Below, piece after piece: positions 34,898-47,186 of a stretch of DNA of 64,000 nt; position 1 is the stretch's first letter, and each line of letters opens with the position of its first letter. Origin of the DNA: Dryomyza anilis (taxonomy: Eukaryota; Arthropoda; Insecta; Diptera; Dryomyzidae); the NCBI GenBank assembly GCA_951804985.1, contig OX638132.1, positions 17,899,529-17,963,528 on the forward strand. The letters are read 5' to 3'. The translations under genes and the position numbers were made by a program. The notes under the pieces are model-generated. The model was not told the DNA's origin, did no database searches, and saw only the letters and a program-made list of their open reading frames with translations.

Positions 34898-36110
34898 TAA
34901 TTATATATTTTTCATTTTAGTTTTATTGAAATTAAAATTGAAATTTGTTTACAGTTTTTATGTATATATAATCTGGTTTATTCGTAATGATATTTATTAT
35001 GTGTACAAAATAATATGAATACCAAAGACAATATTTTCGATGACCGAAACCGTATTTTGGAAACTGTATACCGAAACCGTTTCGTTATGAAATTTGAGAC
35101 CGAAATCAGGGATAAAACTGAAACAGTTATTCGTTCGGTTTTTAATTCTTTGTTCTCAAATAAATTGATTTATACATATTTTGATAATATAAATAGTTAT
35201 AATAAGTGATCATTAAACTGTACATTAAATGATATAACAAATGGTTCCTTAACATAGGATTTGAAACTTTTTAGTTATCTTCTTTCCTTTTTATTATATT
35301 AGACAATTGATTAATTTGAAAATAACGTTGAATCTGAAAAAATACCATATGATTTTGAGTGGATATGTTGTAAGTATTGACCGTAAAGAAGCGTAATCGG
35401 AAACGGAATTGGATAATTTCTTTGATTGCAACCGGAATCTGAAACGGAATCGTTCTTTTAAAAATGTTGGAACCAGAAATCGAACGGTATCCGTTCCAAA
35501 AATAATTGGAGTCGGAATTGGAACCCATCAAATTTTTTTGTTGAAACCGGAATCGGAACCTTAACCGCTATTTTCAAAATCTTGGAACCAGAATAGGAAC
35601 CAGAACCGATTTTCCAAAAAGTTTTAGTCCCTAGTTGTAACATTGAAAAGTTGCAAACAGAAGTAAAAAAAAAATAGATGATCCTAAACTAACAGTTGGA
35701 TTAAATACGACACATTTAATCCAGCAGTTATGTTTTCTTTTCGTAGTTAAATCTTTTAAGAGCCCTTTTTTCATGTCAACATTATTTTGAATTATAAACG
35801 TACTTCGTATATTAATTTGTAATATAGAAAACAATTCATTATTTGGTTAGCTACAAAATAATTAAATAAAAATTGCGTTATCTGTTACTTAATTTGGATA
35901 TTTTACAGAACTGGAATGGTTCAAATTCTATGGGACACGTGATGTTTGCACTGAGTTAATTTTTGGAATAGCCAAAACAAACTCGACCAGAGTGAATATA
36001 TAATACTTTAGTTCTAAAATGTCTGCTTATTATTTGTATTAAAAACTAAAATTAGTGTTGAACAAAAAACCACTTCAATGGAATCGAAATTATAAGTCGA
36101 GTTTGATCAG
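34898..36110. repeat. AT-rich DNA with GGAACCG-type degenerate repeats
   Basis: From about 35045 to 35125 and 35390 to 35620 the words ACCGAAACCG, GGAACCAGAA, GGAATCGGAAC recur many times with changes. Such short subterminal words are common in hAT-like elements, but I could not find matching ends or a target duplication. Otherwise AT-rich non-coding. Confidence 0.4.
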
Positions 36111-36680
36111 ATGTTGGCCAATATATCATACATATATATATATTTCTTTTTTTTATTTATGTGCGATTCTTCAGACTGTGCGTCAGCAAACAAACCAATA
36201 CTCATCGCAGACATAGGCATCCTGTTTGCATGGCCATCAAAGCAAATGCTTCCGGTAGCTTTGCTTAAAACTTCCGTTGCGTTGCAACATTTTAAGCGGG
36301 TTGCTTCATTTCTACTCTTTACTTTATTTATGACTACATTTCTATTTCTTATTTTTCTTCATATTCCTTTGCGTATTCTTATTTTTATGCTTCCTTCTAC
36401 TTTCGTATGCCAGAGGCGTTGCTATTTGCTTTTATTTCAATCTCAATGGTAACATTGCCGTGCTACGAATGCCTCTGCAAATGGCAAGAACTGGTATCGT
36501 TGCCGTCCGATGTGCAAAAGACGTGCAGAAATGTTAGCTTTTTCTGTTGGTGTTATTTAATGTTTGTTGTATGTCAACACGCAAAGCTTTCACAATAATA
36601 AAAGTGATTTTTGTTGGCCACATTTTCATAAACTTTTGCTTTATCGTTTGTGTAGTGAGTGACATTGCCACGGCATTAAA
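36111..36680. other. Unique-looking island, no gene proven
   Basis: Mixed-composition sequence without repeats from this window. Two open frames (36111-36452 and 36407-36598, + strand) overlap each other; the first is rich in Phe and Leu from T-rich DNA and has no motif I recognise. Possibly conserved non-coding DNA. Confidence 0.3.
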
Positions 36681-36686
36681 AATGGG

Positions 36687-37716
36687 ATTCAAACATTTTT
36701 TCCATTAAAAATTAAATTATTCACTATAAATGTTTCATATCAACTCTTAATATTTTTATTAAAAATTCAATTTGTCAGTTAAAATTCAATTTTTCACTAA
36801 AAATTAAAATTTTTATTACAAATTTAATTTTTCACTAAAAATTCAATTTTTCACTAAAAATTCAATTTTTCACAAATAATTAAGGTTTTCACTAAAAATT
36901 TAATTTTTCACTAAAAATTCAATTTTTCACTAAAAATTCAAATTTTCACTAAAAATTCAATTTTTCACTAAAAATTCAAATTTTTACTAAAAATTCAATT
37001 TTTCACTAAATATTCAATTTTTCACTTAAAGTTCAATTTTTCACTAAAAATTCAATTTTTCACTAAAAATTCAATTTTTCACTAAAAATTCAATTTTTCA
37101 CTAAAAATTCAATTTTTCACTAAAAATTCAATTTTTCACTAAAAATTCAATTTTTCACTAAAAATTCAATTTTTCACTAAAAATTCAATTTTTCACTACA
37201 AGTTCAATTTTTGACTAAAAATTCAATTTTTCACTAAAAAAAATCAATTTTTCACTAAAAATTCAATTTTTCACTAAAAAAAATCAAATTTTCACTAAAA
37301 ATTCAATTTTTCACTAAGAATTCAATTTTTCACTAAAAATTCAATTTTTCACTAAAAAATTCAATTTTTCACTAAAAATTCAATTTTTCACTAAAAATTC
37401 AATTTTTCACTAAAAATTCAATTTTTCAATATAAATACAATTTTTCACTAAAAATTCAATTTTTCACTATAAATTCAATTTTTTACTAAAAATTCAATTT
37501 TTCACTAAAAATTCAATTTTTCACTAAAAATTCAATTTTTCACTAAAAATTCAATTTTTCACTAAAAATTCAATTTTTCACTAAAAATTCAATTTTTCAC
37601 TAAAAATTCAATTTTTCACTAAAAATTCAATTTGTGACTAGAAATTTAATTTTCTAATTAAAATTAATTTTGTCACAAAAACTCAAAATTCAATTTTGCA
37701 TTAAAAATTAAATTGT
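36687..37716. repeat. 19-bp satellite array 1
   Basis: The core (about 36769-37640) is made of direct copies of AAAAATTCAATTTTTCACT, roughly 45 units, most identical, with a few longer or shorter variants. Both edges decay into diverged units. It is the exact reverse complement of the array at 48.65-49.97 kb. Confidence 0.95.
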
Positions 37717-38363
37717 ACACCAAAAATTCTTAACTTAACTTAACTTAACTGAAATATTTTAAGAAATTATATACCTACATTTTTATAATTATATTATTCA
37801 TTAAAAATTAAATTTTACTCTACAAAACAAAAATTGATTTTTCTCAAAAATGTTAACTTATTTCCATGAATATGAAAATATATATATTTTTTATAATCTA
37901 GCGTCTGGTAGTGTTTTTGTCAATTAATTTTGTTTTTATATTTAGTTCAGCTATTTGTTCTTGTTGTGCATCGTTTTCATTAATCAAAGATGTCGCGAAG
38001 CATATAACATAGGACTCATCACACAGCTTACCTTGAAATTCTAATTAATGATGTTGCTTACCCCAAATGTCAGATAAACTGATTTGCATGGAATGAAAAC
38101 ATTTGAATTTTTTTTAATAATTTTTGCAAAGTCGAGACATTTACTCGTTGTATATATGCAGAATTCTAGGAAATTTCGTTTTGATTTTATTTTTAAATTC
38201 GAATTTAGAAATATATTGTGTTTGCTGAAATAATTACTCTAGAAACTCTTACTCTACAAACTGTAGTATTAAGAACGGTATTTCAAAAATTTAAAAAATC
38301 ATGGAAACAATGGGGTGTGTTGTGGTGAAAGGTTATTCATTAAAAAAAAATATATATATATAT
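37717..38363. other. AT-rich non-coding gap
   Basis: Contains a short (TTAAC)n run at about 37731-37750 and nothing else recognised. Confidence 0.5.
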
Positions 38364-39567
38364 AAATTATTCTGTATACTAAAATTCAAAGAAACAAAAA
38401 AGTTTTCGTCAATATAAATCATATAATTCATATTTTGTTAAATGGGCTTATTCATAAATCGTCAAAATGGCATATATAGCAAATTAATAGAATTAATTGG
38501 GAATTAATATAAAATTTTATGTTGATATAATTCACATGTCTAAATTTCATACATCATACAACCATAAATTGTTGAAGTTATTAATATTAGAAAAAAGTTC
38601 AGTCATTAAAATGTTAGTAACTCCAATATTCCAAAAAACGCTATGTTCGTCTTCTCACTCGTTACTAGTTACTCAATGCACTCACTGTACTTGTAGCATT
38701 TTCAGCGCCAGTAGTGTCATTTGGTTTTTGTTTTCAAGACATTGATTGTCATGAAAAAAAAATTCTTGACACTACATTACACCAATGAAACAAATACTGC
38801 AGTGAAGTGTAGTCGCTGGAGAAGACTTCACTAAAATACTGTAGTACAGTAGACTGCCATTTCAAAATGCGCTCAGTACTGTAGAGTGCAGTAGAGCATA
38901 TTATGTATATGGCACTACAAATACATTTGTGCTGTTGTCTAATATATATGATATAAATTGAGTGATGCAACATTGTAGTTAATTAAAAAAAAACGGAAAA
39001 ATGGTGTGTCAATTTGAATTTTGAGGTTTTTTACAACCATAAATTGTTGAAGTTATTAATATTAGTAAAAATGTTCATTCATTAAAATGTTAGTAACTCC
39101 AATATTCCAAAAAACGCTATGTTCGTCTTCTCACTCGTTACTAGTTACTCAATGCACTCACTGTACTTGTAGCATTTTCAGCGCCAGTAGTGTCATTTGG
39201 TTTTTATTTTCAAGACATTGATTGTCATGAAAAAAAAATTCTTGACACTACATTACACCAATGAAACAAATACTGCAGTGAAGTGTAGTCGCTGGAGAAG
39301 ACTTCACTATAATACTGTAGTACAGTAGACTGCCATTTCAAAATGCGCTCAGTACTGTAGAGTGCAGTAGAGCATATTATGTATATGGCACTACAAATAC
39401 ATTTGTGCTGTTGTCTAATATATATGATATAAATTGAGTGATGCAACATTGTAGTTAATTAAAAAAAAACGGAAAAATGGTGTGTCAATTTGAATTTTGA
39501 GGTTTTCGCCAATTCCTTTAGCGCTGACCTACAGTGCATCGTTTTGTTCTTATTTCGGGCGTTCTCT
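38364..39567. repeat. Unknown repeat, copy A, with internal 475-bp tandem duplication
   Basis: It starts AATTCTGTATACTAAAATTC-like and ends TTATTTCGGGCGTTCT, matching copy B at 41562-42282. Inside, 38558-39032 is repeated at 39033-39507 with only a few differences (for example CACTAAAATACTG against CACTATAATACTG). The repeat includes TTTTCAAGACATTGATTGTC and CACTGTACTTGTAGCATTTT. The 74-codon minus-strand frames occur only because the repeat is conserved. Family unknown; too short and uncoding for an autonomous element. Confidence 0.85.
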
Positions 39568-40984
39568 CTTTGTTGCTTGCCGATGTCCGAAGTATTTTAA
39601 AAGTAAATAATATAAACCTTTTATGAATGGTAAATACACAAATTGGTAGAATACAAATATGACGAAATGTTAATAAATTTGATATTCAAAATCAATAAAC
39701 TGAGAATGAAAAAATGATTGCAATAAATTGCATTTGGTAATATGTGAAAAAATGTTGAATTTTAAAATTTTTAAGTTGCTGTGTTTAATTTGTAGAGATG
39801 TTAGTGTGAAATAGAAAAGTGTTAGTGTGTATAGAAAAATATGAATATTTTCATTAATTTCAATACATCAACTGTATTATAATTTTATGGTTTTAGCATT
39901 TTGTTAGTAAGCTACTGGGTTATATCATAGTGAAGATGTACAAACAGAATTACGTGGCACTAAATTGTAGACGATAACTCAGCAAAAACGTAGAAAAATA
40001 ACTGGCATCCCAGCGGATTTCACGTGCCAACAACTAACATGGCAACACTTATTATTCAGTTCTTTTTTTTTGTTTTATTTTTCCGTTGCATCAGCCGAAT
40101 CAGCACCTGGTGCTGTACGTTGAACGTGCCTGCGTCGCATTGTTACTGTGCGTCTGTGTGTGTATTGGTCCCACACCAATGAAACGACTACATTAAAAAC
40201 TCGATCTTTGGCTTCGATCCACAAACACTTTGAAAAAAAATAGAAAAAAAAACCAAATGAAACCAAACTAACAAACGACGAAATGCGCTGCATGCAAATC
40301 GTGCAGGATGAACAGAGCGCCCTGTACGTGTCCTTGTGTATGTATTTGTATGTCGCGATCTCTGTGGCTTTGGCTGTGTGTGTTTGTTTTTTTTTTTTTT
40401 GCGCAAAATAAAAGTCACGTACTTTTGGCATTTCTTTTGCCAAAGTTTAGCCAACTGCTAAGCATATCGAGGGCAACAACAACCACATTAATGCCTAACA
40501 TTTTTACCACCGCTAACATCCGTCTGTCACGCCCTTCTACTACGCACCTTCAATACATATATTCCACATAATAATGATACTTTTTAGGCAGAAGCAGCAA
40601 TGACTTTATTTATGCATGCAACGCAGTGCGAAAGGAATATTAATAAAAAGCGATTTTTATGCGAAAGTTTTCGCTTTTCGCACAAGTCGAACGCTTTGAT
40701 ATAAGATTTTTTTTTATATAAAGCCATATAGGGTACAATTTATGTGTATTGTGTTAACTCGAACGTATGCCATGCATGCCTAGATTTTGATATTTTCAAT
40801 TTTTACAATACTAAAATGACATCGTAATGATAACCTAGACCTATTGAAAAAAAAAAAAAACTAAATGCTTTTAGTAAACATTAATCATTAGAAACGTGTT
40901 TTGTTTATTAAAAATGTCACAACGAATGATTTGAATAAAATAATTTTGTTTACATAATTTTCAAAAATAAATAAATTATATTTG
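39568..40984. other. Non-coding DNA with a mixed-composition island
   Basis: 40075-40570 is GC-richer and not repeated here. It has overlapping open frames on both strands (115-122 codons at most) without recognisable domains; Lys/Gln runs on one strand mirror Phe runs on the other, so I do not call a gene. The rest is AT-rich. Confidence 0.35.
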
Positions 40985-41560
40985 GAATTTTGGTGTGGTT
41001 CGTTGTTTTAACAGTAGAAATTTTAGTGTGGTGAGTTTTAGTGAGGTGAGTTTCATTGTGGTGAGTGTAGTCAGTTTTAGTGTGATGAGTTTTAGTGAGG
41101 TAAGTTTTAGTGTGGTGAGTTTCGGTGTGGTGAGTTTCGGTGTGATGAATTTCGGTGTGTTGAATTTCGGTGTGGTGAGCTTAAAGAATTTGTGATGGTT
41201 GATACCCTGATGTGAACTATCTTGATATCATCATAATAACTGTGGACATACACCATCTTTAAATTGTGCTTACTATGGGGGTATCACGCCTAGTGGTCAA
41301 ATCCCGTCCATTTTCGGCGAGACTGTTTAGAATGGATAAAATAACGCTGACCAAAATTACATTAAATTTGCTATACCAATTTCTGATGTTTTGGGCTGTA
41401 TGGGAGGTGCCACGTCCAGTCCACCAATCTCACCGAGATATAGCCTATACTCTGCCCGGACCCAACATACATATTGTGTCAAAATTTAATTCTATTCGAT
41501 TGAGTGGTTTAGACGTATATTCGGAACATACATACATACATGCAAAATATTCAAAATATA
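40985..41560 (-). mobile_element. Helitron fragment, reverse
   Basis: A TTTTAGTGTGGTGAG minisatellite (about 41010-41185) lies to the left. To the right is the 5'-type text, in reverse: TGTATGGGAGGTGCCACGTC, ATATAGCCTATACTC, GTTTAGACGTATA. A (CATA)n tract follows. The CTAG terminus is missing. The repeat copy B interrupts its 5' side. Confidence 0.65.
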
Positions 41561-41561
41561 A

Positions 41562-42282
41562 AATAATTCTGTATACTAAAATTCAAAGAACAAAAAAGTC
41601 TTCGTCAATATAAATCATATAAATCATTTTTTTTAAATGGGCATATTCATAAATCGTCAAAATGGCATATATAGGAAATTAATAGAATTAATTGGGAATT
41701 AAAATAAAATTTTATGTTGATATAATTCACTTGTCCAAATTTCATACATCATACAACCATAAATTGTTGAAGTTATTAATATTGGTAAAAATGTTCAGTT
41801 ATTAAAATGTTAGTAAATCCAATATTCCAAAAAACGCAATGTTCGTCTTCTCACTTGTTACTCCTTGTTGTAAGTCATTGCACTCACTGTACTTGTAGCA
41901 TTTCCAGCGCCAGTAATGTCATTTGGTTTTGGTTTTCAAGACATTGATTGTCATGAAAACAAAAATTCTTGACACTACATGACACCAATGAAACAAATAC
42001 TGCAGTGAAGTGTAGTCGCTGGAGGAGACTTCACTATAATACTGTAGTACAGTAGACTGCCATTTCAAAATGCGCTCAGTACTGTAGAGTGCAGTAGAGC
42101 ATATTATGTATATGGCACTACAAATACATTTGTGCCGTTGTCTAATATATATGATATAAATTGAGCGATGCAACATTGTAGTTAAACGGAAAAATGGTGT
42201 GTCAATTTGAATTTTGAGGTTTTTGCCAATTCCTTTAGCGCTGTCCTACAGTGCATCGTTTTGTTCTTATTTCGGACGTTCT
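41562..42282. repeat. Unknown repeat, copy B
   Basis: Same repeat as copy A without the internal duplication. It is flanked by near-identical direct repeats of about 27 bp: ACATACATACATACATGCAA then AATATTC at 41526, and the same with AATACTC at 42283. These could be a long target duplication or a duplicated piece of the Helitron microsatellite. Confidence 0.8.
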
Positions 42283-42482
42283 ACATACATACATACATGC
42301 AAAATACTCACTCGACAGTATTTAGTGCAAGACATTCAATGTCTTGAAAAACAAAACTCAATGACACTACTGTCACCGAAAATACAACAAATATAGTGCA
42401 GTGAGTGGGCGCAACGAGTATCGAGTGAGCAGGAGAACACTGAAAACAACAACAAATCTGCCGCTCGGCATTCAACGTTGGT
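42283..42482. repeat. Diverged inverted relative of the unknown repeat
   Basis: AAGACATTCAATGTCTTGAA with ACTCAATGACACTACTGTCA reads as an inverted, diverged form of the TTTTCAAGACATTGATTGTC region of copies A and B. Confidence 0.5.
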
Positions 42483-42738
42483 AACGTTGATGGCTCGATT
42501 GGCAAGTGCGTTGAACTACGAGCCAAAAAGTTGTTGGTGCGTTAGACATTGAGCCGAAAGGTCTCGAGTTCGATTACAGTGACTGTCAACATCTTTTTGA
42601 CAAAGAATATTTTTACGACGCTACCACTCGGCAGTCAAACCTACGAGAGTAAAACATTGCCTATGAAAAGCTCTCACCACGTCGTTCGAATTCGGCATTA
42701 AACTGTTGGTCCCACCACTTTGAGTACGAATATAACAT
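42483..42738 (+). mobile_element. tRNA-derived SINE (copy i), variant head
   Basis: The head has the longer form shared with copy b (CTACGAGCCAAAAAGTTG, then a second GTGCGTTAGAC). Body words CTCGGCAGTCAAACC and TCGAATTCGGCATTAAACTG are present. The tail is missing. Confidence 0.78.
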
Positions 42739-45651
42739 GAAACCGAAAATCATTGTTTTTGAGTTTCGGCATTTTTTTTTTACTTTTTACGAATATAACA
42801 CGGTATTTTTAATTTAGATATTTTAAATTTCGATTTATCGTACCACACCCGTCATATACAATGAGGATTTTTAGATACATTTAGAAATCACGATATATGT
42901 GTCAGAAGAACCTAATTCCGTAATTTTAAGTTTTCTTTAAATTACGAATGAATTAAAAAAGTACATGTTAAATGGAATTTTTACACGAATTGTTGCCAAG
43001 AACAAAGAAGCCACTTGTATTATTTTTGTCGGTCAGTAGTAAATGGAAATTCATTAAAATTGCTAGGGAATATCGGCAATATACCAGGAATAAATTTGTC
43101 TTCTTAGTTTAAATATTACCAGATAAATATTTAAGAATATATGATAGTAAAAATTAATAATAAATTTATAAGTTAATGATAGAGCCGAAAACATATGACG
43201 GAATTACGCATAAATGATGGTATTACGTACATTTTATTACTTTAGCAGTTGTAGATTTAATAGATTAATGAACTGACAACTGTTTAAGTGTTTGACAATT
43301 TAAATATTTCTACATATTATATTGATATTTTTCAGCGAAAGTACGGTATAATCCTCAAATTAAAAACTTTGTACGTTGCGTGTTACACTTTTACATTTAT
43401 AAACACATCAATTAAGTTATTATTAGCGGTTATTAATAAATAATCGAATTTCTGAAATGTTGCTGTTTTTATCGACATTTTTGTCACGTGATTTCTCAGA
43501 TGTTTTAAAAGAATTTATTAAATTATTAAAATGTTATATATAGTCAGCATATAGATGTATTTCGTTCTTGAAACCATGATTCATTGTATTGAAGAAAAAT
43601 TCATAATATTGATAACTAAAAAAACATCAATGTTATGAATTCATTAACAATTTGATGTATGACCGAAGAAGTGTTTTTCAATATGATTAATGAACAAATA
43701 GATAAAATACTACATATATGCACGCTGCAAAAAAAAACCTCTCCCAAACATAATTTTGCAGTCATTACATAGATCTTTGGAGCTTTATGGAAACAAAAGT
43801 ATTATTGCATTGCCAAACACAATTATAATAACAGCCAAACATATTTTTGTTTTTGTTCAAACATATTTATGTTCAGAATGTATAATATTCGGTGTTATTG
43901 CAAAGATCTATATGTTTGAATGAGAAAAACATTTTATTTACATGTAAACATATTTATGTTTATATTTAATTTTATTGTAAAAAAAAAGGAAATTTTGTGC
44001 TTCTTTACACATGTACTTGTACATCATATTGAAGAATGTTGTTCGTCCAACCAAATTTTAACCAAAATATATATTTTTCAATCATTTTGTGCTATCAAGT
44101 ATTTTTTGTATGTTATTTCTTACATATTACTTGCTCGACATGCAAACATTAGTAAAATGTTTTACAAAATATATATAAATTTTATTTCTATCGACCTTCA
44201 ATTTTTATTTATTTTGCACGCTCTAATTCCGTACTACAGTATCGGCAAAATATGGAAAACTAGTTTCTAATACATTGTGTAGTAATATCAAGTGTAATGA
44301 GTACATATTCATCTACAAAGTAAGTAAATGCATTAAATCTACATTTTTTCAAATAAAACACAAAAAATGTATTTAATTTAGTAGAGCACTACGTACTTCT
44401 GGTATAACAGCTGGTACCAAAATTTGATTAAAACTTCATTACTTCTTTTTTTTCAAATTCAATGATTTTAATATAGCAGCTACTTTCAGTTTTCAAACAC
44501 TGCTGATGCTTCAAATTATTTTGTAGTATATATTTTGCATTCTATTATTATTCTATTGATTCCACGGACCCGGAAGAATGAAAATGGTATTACCATTGAA
44601 CCATTTCAAGTACAAATGACATTTAGAGTAACGCCCGAACAAAAATATAGTTGGGTAAAATTACACAATATGATGTAGAATTAAATTTTAATACATACCT
44701 AGTTAAAAATGATTTTTAAATTTTTGCATACCATTATATATATTTATACTTCTACGAATTTTAGCATCGTTATAAAGATTAATGCACATTTTGCCACCGC
44801 TATTTTAAGACGTATTTAAAATCGTCACCGCCGACGCACGTATATCCTGGTAATTCCAACAGGCAACAATTGCTATCCAACAAAATACAACAAAAGACAG
44901 CAGCTCTTAGTCTTCGCGCACATTTTTACTATCGTGGCTCATTTACGTTGTTGTAATTAAGCTTGGAATTAAATTATAAAAAAATATGTAGAGAAAAAAC
45001 TACAGACTCTACAGCAGCTGCAGCTGCAGGCAAGTACATGTTTGCCGAAAGGATGCGCTTTGACTTCAGCTGTCGCCTGCATGCGGTGTGTTTTTATGTT
45101 TGCACTTAAAATAGCGCAGCAGTCGACTCCAGTGTAAAATTAATGCATGCGATGCGGAAATTTGTGGCGCACAGTGGATTCTTCAGTGGCTGCCAAAGGC
45201 GACAGATTTTTGGGTTGTAATAAATTTCTGCTGCTGGTTGCAAAAAAAAAAAGAACAAAACATTACGCTGGTATGTTCATTTTTAAAGCATATCTTAAAG
45301 CGGATTACACGGAATATTCAAGTATATTAAATTTTTAAAATTTAAAAAAAAATATTAACATTTTTAAAAATATGATAGCAATTTAAACTAAACGAAACTA
45401 TATCGTCGTTCTACAAGTAAAAGCAACATTTTGAAAATTGCAATAATTGTTTTACAAAAAGCATTTTATAACTAACGGCTGTCTAATGAACATTGACAAA
45501 AATAAAAATGAACTTGAGCTATTCCATTTAAAATAAACGAAAAAAAAAACAAAATAAACATTTTAGACAGTTTTAACTTTTCGAGATTTGGTTTATAAAA
45601 AATATGTTTTCTTTCAAAAATATTGAAAAAAAAAAATGTTCGTACACGTAC
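42739..45651. other. AT-rich non-coding DNA; two small repeat traces
   Basis: About 43570-43690 (CCATGATTCATTGTATTGAA and CATCAATGTTATGAATTCAT) resembles the MITE at 60086-61301. 45403-45450 starts TCGTCGTTCTACAAGTAAAA like the left end of a TCGTCG MITE without a right end. 44800-45250 is GC-richer, with GCAGCTGCAGCTGCAGGCAA at about 45013, where CAG/GCAAGT would be a rare GC-type splice donor. The 116-codon frame at 43920-44270 is T-rich and featureless. Confidence 0.4.
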
Positions 45652-46435
45652 ACTAAAAATAAAAAGTCTGTGGCAGTAGCAAAAAGGGTTGCTAAAATAG
45701 CAAAAATGTTTGCTGAAAAGATGAAAGCGTCAGATTTTGCTGAAACTTTTCTTATGCAGACTAATTTTTAAACTACAACTCAAAAAAAAAAAATTCTGTA
45801 TTTTATTTCTTTTTTTTTCGTATTTCTTATATACTTTTACTTATTTATTTATATATTAAAATTTTAAATTATTTCATTCTTCTTTATTTTAAATTTTCCT
45901 CTCATGTATTCACAAATCACTATTTTACTACTTAATGTGTGCATTATTATTGCGTAGAAGAAATATTAAATAAACATGTTTTCGAAAAATAGTCTGCGAA
46001 TGATAGACGCATTAGCTGCTGCATGCAAAAATGTCTCGTGACTATGGCGCCGTCCAGCAGGCTTCGGAATTGAGCGCTCGGAAACAAAGCGCCATCTGTT
46101 CGTGCCGCGCAACAGTAATTAGCGCACTGCTGTTCAGGGAGAAACACGAGCCAACCGAATTTTGTCTGCGATGTCACTCGTTTATTGTTGCGAGCGCTAG
46201 ATTTGAGATTTTATTCATGCTCTGGAGCGAGCTTTACGAAGCCTCCCATCTAGTGTATCTAGCGACGTGCACACAATTGACACTATCACGATCTTCATCA
46301 ATAGCAGAACTAAGATTTCAGGCAAACAATTCGCTATTGCAAAAAAAGTATGCTGTAAACTGTAAATGCAATTTAAAGTTAGCTTAAATTTCGCATTCAG
46401 AGATTGCTATTAATAGCAAACTTTTTATTTTGAGT
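45652..46435. mobile_element. Possible hAT-like element
   Basis: ACTAAAAATAAAAAGTCTG at the left is matched by the inverse of the right end (ACTCAAAATAAAAAGTTTG). ACACGTAC (45644-45651) and ATACGTAC (46436-46443) flank it as an 8-bp duplication with one difference. The interior (46000-46300) is GC-rich with GCGCCATCTG and a 118-codon frame (46031-46387) that shows no transposase motif. Confidence 0.45.
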
Positions 46436-46576
46436 ATACGTACTAGAGAAAAAATTTCATATCATTTTTGCTTTCATAGGAAAAATTGTTTTTAATATCA
46501 CATTTGCATTTATAACTCAGGAACCAAAAAGAAAACACCTATGAAATTTAACACAAATGGTAAAAAGAAAAGAAGC

Positions 46577-46582
46577 CATCAC

Positions 46583-46670
<88 letters not shown>
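46577..46670. repeat. (AT)n microsatellite
   Basis: Almost pure AT dinucleotide repeat of about 90 bp. The solo LTR begins at its right edge. Two 65-72-codon frames of IYIYIY are its translation. Confidence 0.95.
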
Positions 46671-46674
<4 letters not shown>

Positions 46675-47182
46675 ACGATTATTCAGTCTACGGAAAACTG
46701 TTCTACGAGTTCGTATCGCTGCATTGTGTACAAAATAAAAACACTCTTATGTTTGGTTTAAATTATAACAATTAACTTTATTAATTCACTTTAATAAACA
46801 ACTTTACTAATAACAAATTCTAACAACTGCTGCATGTCCACAATTTAACTTGACATTTATCACTCGAGATGTGCTCGCCCACTTTACAATCACTACTGAA
46901 GTGCTGTACCTCAGTTGCGGCTCCCTTATATACTTCATGCATCAGTTCGACACGTTTCGAGAACTTTCCACTCGTTTCGTGATGACGCATGCTATTGGCA
47001 TCTCATTCGCACTCATGTGTTTTAATGTGCAGATCTTCCATCTCTTTCTCGCACATAGCTCATTACGCTGAATGATCTTCCGTCTCTTTCTAACACATTG
47101 CTTAGTGCGCTGAATTGTCTTGCGTCTCATTTATTATTGTTGAATGCTTGCACAGTTGGGTAAATTATCTCTTTTCGTAACA
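46671..47182 (-). mobile_element. Solo LTR of a Gypsy-type retrotransposon
   Basis: It is 512 bp, begins TGTTACGA and ends TCGTAACA, with ATAT on both sides (46667-46670, 47183-47186) as a 4-bp target duplication. The minus strand shows a TATA box (TATATAAG at 46932-46925), an initiator TTCAGTAGTG with its A at 46897, 33-35 bases later, then AATAAA (46782-46777) followed by GT-rich DNA. This is the order U3, R, U5. No second LTR or internal coding region is present, so it is the product of LTR-LTR recombination. Family membership beyond TG...CA with 4-bp duplication is an inference. Confidence 0.82.
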
Positions 47183-47186
47183 ATAT

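Noticed and set aside
36687..37716. CRISPR-like array
   Set aside because: Units are 19 bp head to tail with no spacers, in a eukaryotic setting; it is a satellite.
37731..37750. Telomere-like (TTAAC)n
   Set aside because: Only about four units, and not a known insect telomere repeat; chance or a small microsatellite.
38749..39449. Two nearly identical 74-codon frames, and an 85-codon third at 41919
   Set aside because: They follow from the duplicated repeat; no start context, domain or codon bias supports coding.
40075..40571. Genes on either strand in the 40-kb island
   Set aside because: Frames overlap on both strands with Lys/Gln against Phe/Val runs, as expected of homopurine tracts; no family seen.
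45013..45040. GC-AG splice donor after GCAGCTGCAGCTGCAG
   Set aside because: The CAG/GCAAGT match is real, but no open frame or leader supports an exon there.
46541..46775. IYIYIY proteins
   Set aside because: Translation of the (AT)n microsatellite.
46671..47182. Full LTR retrotransposon
   Set aside because: No second LTR, primer-binding site or gag/pol reading frame occurs on either side; only a solo LTR is supported.
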